32,830 bases of DNA, from contig CAZMXI010000032.1 in the NCBI GenBank assembly GCA_964570205.1, positions 1 through 32,830 on the forward strand. The letters are read 5' to 3'. The stretch comes from CAZMXI01 sp964570205 (GTDB lineage Bacteria > Planctomycetota > Phycisphaerae > Tepidisphaerales > Tepidisphaeraceae). The translations under genes and the position numbers were made by a program. The notes beneath the pieces were generated by a model. That model made no database searches. It was not told where the DNA came from and worked only from the letters and a program-made list of their open reading frames with translations. Every line of letters begins with the position of its first letter. The stretch's first letter is position 1. Below, piece after piece: positions 15,703 to 21,915 of the stretch.

Positions 15703-16644
15703 CTAACCGCCGGCAATCCATCCTTCTGCCTTGAGCCATTCGACATACCGCCCGATCCCCGCCGCCAGCGGCGTTTGAGGGGCATACCCCAGGAGTTGCC
15801 GGGCCTTCGTGATGTCGGCGACATACCGCGTCACCTCGCCCGTCCGCGCTGGCGCGTATGTGGCGCTGGCCTTCCGGCCCGTAGCCAGTTCGATCAGCGT
15901 CACCAGGTCGTACAGCGTCTGCCCCTGGCCATACGCCAGGTTCACCGTCTGGTTTACCACCCGGCTGGCGGCCAGCGCATCGATGCCCGCGATCACGCCC
16001 GCCACGCAGTCGTCGATGTACGTGAAATCCAGCATCTTGTCGCGCCCAAAGACCGCGATCGGCTGGCCATCCCAGATCCTGCGCACGAACAGCGGAACAA
16101 CTCGCTCCATCCGGTCCAGGTCGTTGTCATATCGCCCATAGACGTTGCTGAAGCGGAAGACCAGCGTCCTGATGCCGTAGCATCGCGCGTAAGTGTAGAA
16201 GAAGGCCTCGCCGGCAATCTTGCTGGCCGAGTAGGGGCTTTCGGCCACGACGAAATCCGCCATGCTTTCATCGGTGACGTGCCGGTGGATGTCGCCGTAG
16301 ACCTCCCGACTGGATCCGAACACAATGGCCGCTTTGCACGCCCGGGCCATCTCCAGTGACGCGAAGGCCATCTCCACGTTCTCCATCGCCTTATGCGGCT
16401 CGACGACCAGTTCGTGAACCTTGGCATAGGCCGCCAGGTGGACGATCAGGTCGGGCTTGATGGGGGGGATGACCGGCTTGCCGTCACGGCCGGCCGCCGT
16501 GAGGTCCACGAGGCAGGTGTCAAATGCGTTGGTCCACGCGTTGGCCCGGCGGTCCATCCCCAGGACGCTGTCCCCGCGCTTGAGCAGCGCCAGCCCCAGG
16601 TTCGTCCCAATCTGCCCAGATGAGCCCGTGATCAGAATGTTCAT
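15703..16644 (-). CDS. NAD-dependent epimerase/dehydratase (extended SDR)
   Basis: This cytosolic protein of 313 residues belongs to the extended short-chain dehydrogenase family, like UDP-glucose 4-epimerase. The N-terminal NAD-binding motif is TGSSGQIG (residues 6-13, GxxGxxG). The catalytic Tyr and Lys are in SPYSASKIAGE (Y-x3-K), preceded by the catalytic Ser region FGSSREVYGD. Later blocks (FRFSNVYGRYDNDLDRM, FTYIDDCVAGV) fit nucleotide-sugar epimerases that act on UDP- or GDP-sugars. The exact substrate is not readable. ATG 16644 is chosen because MNILITGSSG is the natural start; an in-frame ATG at 16671 adds nine unlike residues. It sits 133 bp upstream of the SSS symporter on the same strand, with the LacI operator between them, and is separated from cysN by a large hairpin. 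Confidence 0.88.
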   Translation of the reverse strand: MNILITGSSGQIGTNLGLALLKRGDSVLGMDRRANAWTNAFDTCLVDLTAAGRDGKPVIPPIKPDLIVHLAAYAKVHELVVEPHKAMENVEMAFASLEMARACKAAIVFGSSREVYGDIHRHVTDESMADFVVAESPYSASKIAGEAFFYTYARCYGIRTLVFRFSNVYGRYDNDLDRMERVVPLFVRRIWDGQPIAVFGRDKMLDFTYIDDCVAGVIAGIDALAASRVVNQTVNLAYGQGQTLYDLVTLIELATGRKASATYAPARTGEVTRYVADITKARQLLGYAPQTPLAAGIGRYVEWLKAEGWIAGG

Positions 16645-16704
16645 CGTGCGACATCCTGAAGCGCGGGGCAACCATTTTCAAGCGGGCTGGACCTCGCACG
16701 CAGG

Positions 16705-16750
16705 GGCGGGGTTTCCCCACCCTCTACGGCCAGGGCGGGGAAACCCCGCC
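16705..16750. repeat. Large perfect palindrome between cysNC and the epimerase (REP-like or terminator)
   Basis: Arms GGCGGGGTTTCCCC (16705-16718) and GGGGAAACCCCGCC (16737-16750) are perfect 14-bp inverted repeats. After one A/C mismatch the stem continues with CCCT/AGGG, leaving an 8-nt loop (16724-16731). There is no T-run on either side, so a simple intrinsic terminator is not the best reading. It could be a dispersed REP-type element or an mRNA-stabilising or Rho-assisted hairpin at the 3' end of the cys operon. Confidence 0.6.
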
Positions 16751-16775
16751 GCTACATGGCGCAATGTGTGGCACC

Positions 16776-18602
16776 TTACAGGTAATACTCCAGCAGGTAG
16801 TTCTTGTCCGATAGAAGCTGCCGAACTTGCTGGAGGGCCGAGATGCCGAATTCCTCCAGAATCAGGTCGGGCGTGCGACGACTGAAGCGGTTCTCGCCGA
16901 CGTTGACCACAACCAGCTCATTCGGCCGGTTCAGCGTGTCGATGACATCCAGTTCATCATCATCCAGGTCGCTGATCGTCGTGATGAAGATCATCCCGGC
17001 GTCGGTGAACACGTGGGCCATCTCGCCCAGGCGGCGAATGTACTCATCTCGCTCGGATGAAACGCGCATGTCGGCGTCGATGCCCAGGAGGCTGTTGGAG
17101 ACGCCCAGGTAGTAGACCAGCCGGCCGGAGTTGAACAGGTACTCCTCCAACGCTGTGGCGAGGGCGCGCTTGCCGGTTCCCGCCGGCCCCGATATCAGCA
17201 CCAGCGCGGGCCTTTGCCCGTAGCGCCCGGCCCGGATGCCGGTGGTGATGCTGGTCCGCACCCAGGCCTGTTCGCGCTGGCGGACATGCTCGGCGGCCAG
17301 GGTGTTCGTGGCCTGCTCAGCGCCCAGGATCACGCCGCCGCCGGCGATCTCGTAGTTGTCGATGATGACGAACCGCCCGGTCTGCAGGATCTGCCCGGCC
17401 TCATCGCACGCGATAGGCCGCAGCGTCTGGATCGTGCACTGCGCCACGTCGTGCCGGTCAATCTGCTGGCGATTCTGCGAGCTGGTCAGGTCCGAGGCGT
17501 CGAGAACGGTTTCGATGTCCGTCAGCCATGCCGCCGATCGCGCTGTGCCCAGCTTGATCTTGTATCGCTTGCCTTTGATCATCGGCTGGCGGCTCAGCCA
17601 GAACAGGTTTACCTGCAGCCTGGTGGTGGACCGGGGCGGAGCATCGCCGGCCTTGCACATGACCTCGCCGGGCTTGATGTACACCTGGTGCGCCAGGGTG
17701 ACACCGGTGGATTGCCCGGCGATGGCACGCTGCTGCGCCGGGCGGTTAAAGGCCTCAATGCTGGCGATGCGCGATCGCTTGCCCGAAGGATAAAAGACGA
17801 CCTCGTCATCGACGGCGAGACGCCCGGTTTCGATCCGCCCCGCGAAGATGCGGCGATCATCCTCCTGCCCGGTGAACTTATAGACATCCTGTACCGGCAT
17901 GCGCAGGGCTTTGTCGGTGGGGGGGGCTTCCTTCCGGAACGAGTCGAGCATCCCCAGGACGGTCGGCCCCTCGTACCACGGCATGAGCGGCGACGGCTCG
18001 ATCATGTTCTGCCCGTGCCGGGCGGCCAATGGGATGAAGGCGGTCGGGCGCACGCCAATCGACTCCAGAAAGCGTGAGTATTCTTCGCGCAGGGCCTCGA
18101 AGGCCTTGCGGTCGTAGTCGACCAGGTCCATCTTGTTGATGCACACGGCGATCTGGCGGATGCCCAGCATGCTGGCCAGGTAGCCGTGCCGGCGCGAGTT
18201 CTCCAGGACGCCTTCCTTGGCATCAATGATGAGCAGCCCGGCCTCGGCCCGCGCAGCGCCGCTGATCATGTTCTTCAGGAACTCCACGTGGCCCGGCGCA
18301 TCGATGATGATGTACTCGCGCTTCCTGGACTTGAAGAAGCACCGCGCTGAGTCGATCGTGATGCCTTGTGCCTGCTCATCCTTGAGTGCATCCAGCAGGA
18401 AGGCGTATTCAAATGGCTTGGCGTTGCGCTCGCACTGCCGGCGGACGTGCTCCAGCTTTCCCTCGGGCAGCGAGCCGGTGTCGGCCAGCAGCCTGCCGAC
18501 GACGGTGCTCTTGCCGTGGTCGACGTGACCGATGACGACGATGTTCATCTGCTCGCGGCGGGGCGTGGCGGCCGGCGCTTGGGTGTCTTGCAGTGTGCTC
18601 AT
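16776..18602 (-). CDS. cysN: Sulfate adenylyltransferase GTPase subunit fused to degenerate APS-kinase-like domain (CysN-CysC)
   Basis: CysN is the regulatory GTPase that drives ATP sulfurylase: with CysD it makes adenosine 5'-phosphosulfate (APS) from sulfate. The 608 residues include an intact EF-Tu-like GTPase: G1 GHVDHGKS (25-32), G3 DAPGH (101-105) and G4 NKMD (156-159), then beta-barrel domains to about 445. Residues 465-608 align with CysC, the APS kinase, but the P-loop reads GPAGTGKR (472-479), with Arg where Ser/Thr should follow Lys. The DGDNxRxGL substrate motif is replaced by LGVSNSLLGIDAD (499-511). The tail therefore probably lacks normal APS kinase activity. It lies 17 bp after cysD. 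ATG 18602 leaves an 18-residue extension before MNIVVIGH; the ATG there is a possible later start. Confidence 0.93.
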   Translation of the reverse strand: MSTLQDTQAPAATPRREQMNIVVIGHVDHGKSTVVGRLLADTGSLPEGKLEHVRRQCERNAKPFEYAFLLDALKDEQAQGITIDSARCFFKSRKREYIIIDAPGHVEFLKNMISGAARAEAGLLIIDAKEGVLENSRRHGYLASMLGIRQIAVCINKMDLVDYDRKAFEALREEYSRFLESIGVRPTAFIPLAARHGQNMIEPSPLMPWYEGPTVLGMLDSFRKEAPPTDKALRMPVQDVYKFTGQEDDRRIFAGRIETGRLAVDDEVVFYPSGKRSRIASIEAFNRPAQQRAIAGQSTGVTLAHQVYIKPGEVMCKAGDAPPRSTTRLQVNLFWLSRQPMIKGKRYKIKLGTARSAAWLTDIETVLDASDLTSSQNRQQIDRHDVAQCTIQTLRPIACDEAGQILQTGRFVIIDNYEIAGGGVILGAEQATNTLAAEHVRQREQAWVRTSITTGIRAGRYGQRPALVLISGPAGTGKRALATALEEYLFNSGRLVYYLGVSNSLLGIDADMRVSSERDEYIRRLGEMAHVFTDAGMIFITTISDLDDDELDVIDTLNRPNELVVVNVGENRFSRRTPDLILEEFGISALQQVRQLLSDKNYLLEYYL

Positions 18603-18619
18603 TGCGATGCTTCCCGCTC

Positions 18620-19504
18620 CTACATGTAGCCTTCACGGCGGAGGGTCTCCAATCCCTGCCCATCCTCTTTGTCCTGCTCGCGGCCGCTGCGCTCGGCGAT
18701 ATTGGCGAACTTGCCGATGCGCAGCTCGTGGATGACCTGCGGCACATCCTTCGCATCCGACTGCACTGGCTTGGTGCACGGCTCGCACCCCAGCGACCGG
18801 TAGCGGCACCCAGAGCCATGGTCGAAGTACAGGTCGGTCATGGGGATGTTCTCCCGCTCGATGTATTCCCAGATGTTCAGCTCAGTCCAGTCCAGCAGCG
18901 GGTGAATGCGCACGTGCGTGCCGGGGGCGAAGTCGGTCTTGAACTGGTTCCACAGTTCCGGCGGCTGGTCGGCCACATCCCAGTCGTTATGCTGGTCGCG
19001 TGGCGAGAAATATCGCTCCTTCGAGCGGCTGCCCTCCTCGTCCGCCCGGACACCCACGATCACGCCCGTCCACGGCTCGCCGCCGGTGGTCTTGTCGTAC
19101 TGCCCGGTCTTGTGGTTCATGACCCACCTCGGCCACTCGCCCGACAGCGTGTGCTTGAGCGTTTCGCTCTTGAGCGCCTTGCAGCAGGCCAGCCGCGACA
19201 GCTTGCCGTTGGGGAACGTCTGACCGGATTCCAGCGCGTCGGCATTTCGGCCGACAATCATGTTCAGCTTCCAGTCGCGCGCGATGCGGTCGCGATATTC
19301 AATCATCGCCGGGATCTTGTAGCTGGTGTCGATGTGCAGGAGCGGAATCGGCACATGCCCGAAAAATGCCTTGCGCGCCAGCCACAGCAGCACCGTACTG
19401 TCTTTGCCAATTGACCAGAGCATCACGAGCTGCTTGAAGTCGCGATACGCCTCCCGAAGGATGTACACGCTCTGCGCTTCCAGACTGTCCAGTTGGTCCA
19501 TCAT
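18620..19504 (-). CDS. cysD: Sulfate adenylyltransferase catalytic subunit CysD
   Basis: CysD is the catalytic half of ATP sulfurylase and forms APS and pyrophosphate from ATP and sulfate. The 294 residues match the usual length of about 300. The PP-loop is WSIGKDSTVLLWLARKAF (near residues 30-47), as in E. coli. Other family blocks are HIDTSYKIPAMIEYRD, GVRADEEGSRSKERYFSPRD, WTELNIWEYIERENIP and the C-terminal GKFANIAERSGR. ATG 19504 overlaps the cysH stop (ATGA), giving coupled translation. Codons further upstream in frame lie inside cysH and are not conserved. Confidence 0.96.
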   Translation of the reverse strand: MMDQLDSLEAQSVYILREAYRDFKQLVMLWSIGKDSTVLLWLARKAFFGHVPIPLLHIDTSYKIPAMIEYRDRIARDWKLNMIVGRNADALESGQTFPNGKLSRLACCKALKSETLKHTLSGEWPRWVMNHKTGQYDKTTGGEPWTGVIVGVRADEEGSRSKERYFSPRDQHNDWDVADQPPELWNQFKTDFAPGTHVRIHPLLDWTELNIWEYIERENIPMTDLYFDHGSGCRYRSLGCEPCTKPVQSDAKDVPQVIHELRIGKFANIAERSGREQDKEDGQGLETLRREGYM

Positions 19505-20244
19505 GATTGGGCTCTCACCAGCTTGCCGTCCACCACATGCAGGCCGCATTCCTTCTGCTGCGGCTGTTCCCACCACCATCGCCCGGCCCGGATGTCTTCA
19601 CCCGGCTCAACCGCCCTCGTACAGGGCGCGCAACCGATGCTGGGGTAGCCCCGGTCGTGCAACGCGCTATAGGGCACCTGATGGGTGCGGATATAGTCCC
19701 ACACCTGCTCGGTGGACCAGTCCGCCAGCGGATTGACCTTGATCAGGCCGTTCCCGGCATCCCACTCCACGTGCCGGACCTCGTGCCGTGTCGGCGACTG
19801 CTCACGGCGCAGGCCCGTGATCCAAGCATCCAATGTCGCCAACTCGCGCCGCAGCGGCCGAACCTTTCGCACCTCGCAGCATCGCTTGCGGAGTTCCGGA
19901 GAAGCATAGAACAGGTTCGGACCGTGCTCGGCCACCATTGCCTGAACGTCTAACGCATCCGGAAATAGCAGCTTGATCCGAATGCCGTATCTCTTGTTGG
20001 TTGCATCAATAACGTCGTAGGTCTCCTGGGGCAGGCGGCCGGTGTCGAGGCTGAAGGTCCTCGCGGCGGGCGAGATCCGCGCCAGCATGTCGGTGATGAC
20101 CTGGTCCTCCGCTCCAAGACTTGACGCCAACGCGACACGCTGCCCGTACCGCTGGAGAACCACATCCAAAAGCCGTTCCGCCGGGAGGCCTGCTGTCTGC
20201 TCGGCAAGTTGTCTGGCCAGTTGATCTCCGTTCATGGACTTCAT
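19501..20244 (-). CDS. cysH: Assimilatory adenylylsulfate (APS) reductase, 4Fe-4S type CysH
   Basis: The enzyme reduces APS to sulfite and AMP with electrons from thioredoxin. The protein of 247 residues has the PP-loop-like SSLGAEDQVITDML (41-54), then FSLDTGRLPQETY (64-76). It has both cysteine pairs that bind a 4Fe-4S cluster: KRCCEVRK (C122, C123) and GCAPCTR (C205, C208). The catalytic cysteine is in KECGLH (C233). PAPS reductases lack these two pairs, so this protein is predicted to use APS. AGGAG lies just before ATG 20244. It is the second gene of the operon, 6 bp after the DUF2061 gene, and overlaps cysD by 4 bp. Confidence 0.94.
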   Translation of the reverse strand: MKSMNGDQLARQLAEQTAGLPAERLLDVVLQRYGQRVALASSLGAEDQVITDMLARISPAARTFSLDTGRLPQETYDVIDATNKRYGIRIKLLFPDALDVQAMVAEHGPNLFYASPELRKRCCEVRKVRPLRRELATLDAWITGLRREQSPTRHEVRHVEWDAGNGLIKVNPLADWSTEQVWDYIRTHQVPYSALHDRGYPSIGCAPCTRAVEPGEDIRAGRWWWEQPQQKECGLHVVDGKLVRAQS

Positions 20245-20250
20245 CCGCTC

Positions 20251-20472
20251 CTAAATGTCGTACTCCGGCGGCCGCTTCATGCCGAATTTGACCTTCAGCC
20301 ATGCCCGCTCATGAAGGTAGAAGGCCAGTAACTTCACGGCGGTGTCCGCCAAGCCGATCGATGCCGCCACCTCCATCTTCCGGGTCACGGCGAAGGCGAT
20401 GACGACGGTCAGCACTAGGCCGCCAAGTCGCCAGGTAAGCGATTTGAGGATGGTTCGGGCGTGACTTTCCAA
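20251..20472 (-). CDS. DUF2061 small membrane protein, TTG start
   Basis: This protein of 73 residues has two hydrophobic stretches (about 14-30 and 36-52) and the DUF2061 pattern: ESHARTILKSLTWR at the N-terminus, AASIGLADTAVKLLAFYLHERAW in the middle. DUF2061 proteins often sit beside sulfate-assimilation genes, but their function is not established; a role in sulfate or sulfite movement or in anchoring is only a guess. TTG at 20472 is the only usable start: an in-frame TAG lies 15-17 bases upstream and the intervening codons include no ATG or GTG. AGGAG lies about 12 bases upstream. It is the first gene of the cys operon. Confidence 0.87.
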   Translation of the reverse strand: MESHARTILKSLTWRLGGLVLTVVIAFAVTRKMEVAASIGLADTAVKLLAFYLHERAWLKVKFGMKRPPEYDI

Positions 20473-20486
20473 GGCGAGTTTCTATC

Positions 20487-20505
20487 TCCTAGTAACTATA
20501 TAGGA
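20487..20505. promoter_or_regulatory. Candidate operator of the cys operon
   Basis: TCCTA and TAGGA form a 5-bp inverted repeat separated by 9 bp, placed just after the -10 box, over the expected transcription start and next to the ribosome-binding site. This position suits a repressor site, but the arms are short and the regulator is unknown. Confidence 0.35.
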
Positions 20506-20534
20506 ATAATATTCTTTACTTCGTGGAGTGTCAA
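20506..20534 (-). promoter_or_regulatory. sigma70 promoter of the cys operon
   Basis: On the minus strand, consensus TTGACA (20534-20529), a 17-bp spacer and TATTAT (20511-20506) form a near-perfect housekeeping promoter in a locally AT-rich patch. Initiation is expected close to 20499, leaving a leader of about 27 nt. Confidence 0.85.
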
Positions 20535-20639
20535 GGGGTTTAGGACTAATTCAATCGGATTTGTCGGGGTTCTGGAGGTTGTTCGTGCTGGCCGAGTCGG
20601 TGCTTGGACCGCCCGTCAGGGAATCGAGGCGACAGGCTA

Positions 20640-20668
20640 TGGACAGCACACACCAGAGCATCTAGAAT
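20640..20668 (+). promoter_or_regulatory. sigma70-type promoter of the RRM gene
   Basis: TGGACA (20640-20645) and TAGAAT (20663-20668) are 17 bp apart, each one mismatch from consensus. Initiation near 20675 would give a leader of about 160 nt before ATG 20836. Confidence 0.6.
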
Positions 20669-20674
20669 GTCTCA

Positions 20675-20835
20675 TGTTGGTTCGCTGACCGAGTCAGATT
20701 GCGCGACAGCTTGTTTTCTGCCAGCCTTTTCTTTCTCCTCTGCAATCCAACTTTACGGGCCAAAACGTTGGCCCCTTTCTCTGCGACCCGGAAAGTAAAG
20801 CGAGCGGGTCCGATGCCCAATTGAAAAGGAAAAAC
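20675..20835 (+). promoter_or_regulatory. Long structured 5' leader of the RRM gene
   Basis: Two perfect hairpins are visible: GGGCCAA/TTGGCCC with an AACG loop (20755-20772), and GACCCG/CGGGTC with a 14-nt loop (20783-20808). They are followed by AAAGGA just before the ATG. No open frame of note is present. The length and structure resemble leaders of cold-shock genes; the regulatory role is inference. Confidence 0.5.
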
Positions 20836-21201
20836 ATGGGCAAGAAGCTGTATGTCGGGAATCTGAGCTACGATGTCGATAGCTCGACTCTGGAACAGAT
20901 GTTCACGGCGCATGGGACGGTGGAAAGCGCTGAAGTGATCGCTGATCGCGACACCGGTCGGAGCAAGGGCTTCGGCTTTGTGGAGATGAGCAGCGAGGCC
21001 GAGGCTCAGGCCGCCATCGCGGCAATGAACGGCCAGGAGCACAACGGTCGGGCGCTGACGGTGAACGAAGCCAAGCCGAAGGAAAATCGCAGCGGCGGCG
21101 GCGGTGGCCGTGGCGGTCGCGGTGGCTACGGCGGCGGCGGTGGTGGCGGCCGCGGTGGCTACGGCGGTGGCGGCGGCGGCGGTGGCCGCGGCCGGTACTA
21201 A
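20836..21201 (+). CDS. Glycine-rich RRM RNA-binding protein
   Basis: This cytosolic protein of 121 residues has one RNA recognition motif and an RGG/YGG tail. RNP2 is LYVGNL (5-10) and RNP1 is KGFGFVEM (44-51), with the conserved aromatic residues for stacking on RNA bases. Residues 86-121 are almost entirely Gly, Arg and Tyr. This layout is the same as cyanobacterial cold-induced Rbp proteins and plant glycine-rich RNA-binding proteins, which act as RNA chaperones. ATG 20836 is chosen because the RRM begins at MGKKLYVGNL with AAAGGA upstream; a TTG at 20821 would add five residues. It is monocistronic, with its own promoter and long leader, and is followed by a strong hairpin. Confidence 0.95.
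   Translation: MGKKLYVGNLSYDVDSSTLEQMFTAHGTVESAEVIADRDTGRSKGFGFVEMSSEAEAQAAIAAMNGQEHNGRALTVNEAKPKENRSGGGGGRGGRGGYGGGGGGGRGGYGGGGGGGGRGRY
21094..21195 (+). repeat. Gly-codon repeat tract in the RRM gene (RGG/YGG tail)
   Basis: Imperfect tandem units of GGC/GGT codons interrupted by CGC/CGT and TAC encode the Arg-Gly-Gly and Gly-Tyr-Gly tail. Such tracts can change length by slippage in steps that keep the frame. Confidence 0.7.
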
Positions 21202-21212
21202 GCCTGAAAACC

Positions 21213-21250
21213 AGCAAGAGAGAGCCGCGACCTCGTGGCTCTCTCTTGCT
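21213..21250 (+). terminator. Hairpin terminator after the RRM gene
   Basis: AGCAAGAGAGAGCC (21213-21226) and GGCTCTCTCTTGCT (21237-21250) are perfect 14-bp arms with a 10-nt loop, starting 11 bp after the stop codon. No clear T-run follows, so efficiency is uncertain, but the position fits a terminator. Confidence 0.7.
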
Positions 21251-21309
21251 TGGCCTCTGTCAACGGGGGGACGGGGGCGTTGCTGTCGCGTAGACGGGAG
21301 CGATACAGG

Positions 21310-21906
21310 ATGAAGAGCCGCACAATGTCCGGTAACCGACGGCAGTCGATGCCCGAGATCATGGAGTATGACCAACTCCTTGCAGGTCTGGGTGAGAAGG
21401 ACCGCGCTGGCCTGGAGCGGCAACTTGCGGCGTACGCCGCCAAACTGGGCGAAGCCCAAGCCGTTCGGTGGCGCCGGTTGCTGTGCGTGTTGCGCACGCT
21501 GTCGCCGGGACCGGTGAAGTTGGCCAGCGCCAACGCGATGCAGTTCTTCATTCCTGACGGAAAGTACCGGAAACAGGTATTCGCGATGCAGGCGATGGGC
21601 GATGGCTCCTGTGCGGTTTATGCGCCCGACGTGATCTCGGAGGCTGTGCGCTCGGGCCTGTTATCCAAGCCCTCTCGAGTCGACGACCGGGATTCCTATC
21701 GCGTTTCAAAATCAGTCGAGATGTTGAGCATCGACTCGCTGGATGGCAAGACGCCAAATCCGGATGCGTTCTACAAGGACATGACCGGCTGGAACCGCAA
21801 GGCGATCCGCATGACATTGCCGGCAGAGGCCAGCGATGCGCAAGTTCATGTAGTTGAGCAGATTTGCGTGCTTGCCGCCGAGGAGTGGGCGACCACTTCG
21901 GAATAG
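21310..21906 (+). CDS. Unrecognised protein, 198 residues
   Basis: I do not recognise this family. The N-terminal third is basic and helical (SGNRRQSMPEIMEYDQLLAGLGEKDRAGLERQLAAYAAKLGE); the middle is mixed alpha/beta (NAMQFFIPDGKYRKQVFAMQAMGDGSCAVYAPDVISEAV); the end (WNRKAIRMTLPAEASDAQVHVVEQICVLAAEEW) is helical. No signal peptide or membrane span is seen, so it is probably cytosolic. ATG 21310 follows a weak ACAGG and comes after the RRM terminator; it may be the first gene of an operon with the nitronate monooxygenase-like gene, whose coding begins within about 10 bp of this stop codon and in the same reading frame. Codon use is similar to that of its neighbours, so it looks genuine. Confidence 0.7.
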   Translation: MKSRTMSGNRRQSMPEIMEYDQLLAGLGEKDRAGLERQLAAYAAKLGEAQAVRWRRLLCVLRTLSPGPVKLASANAMQFFIPDGKYRKQVFAMQAMGDGSCAVYAPDVISEAVRSGLLSKPSRVDDRDSYRVSKSVEMLSIDSLDGKTPNPDAFYKDMTGWNRKAIRMTLPAEASDAQVHVVEQICVLAAEEWATTSE

Positions 21907-21915
21907 GCGGTTGTC

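Noticed and set aside
21094..21195. Repetitive tract considered as a CRISPR or non-coding tandem repeat
   Set aside because: The periodicity is codon-based and encodes the RGG/YGG tail of the RRM protein; there are no spacers.
20662..21459. Minus-strand frame of 265 codons with Ala/Thr repeats opposite the RRM gene
   Set aside because: The repeats are the complement of Gly codons of the RGG tail; the RRM motifs lie on the plus strand.
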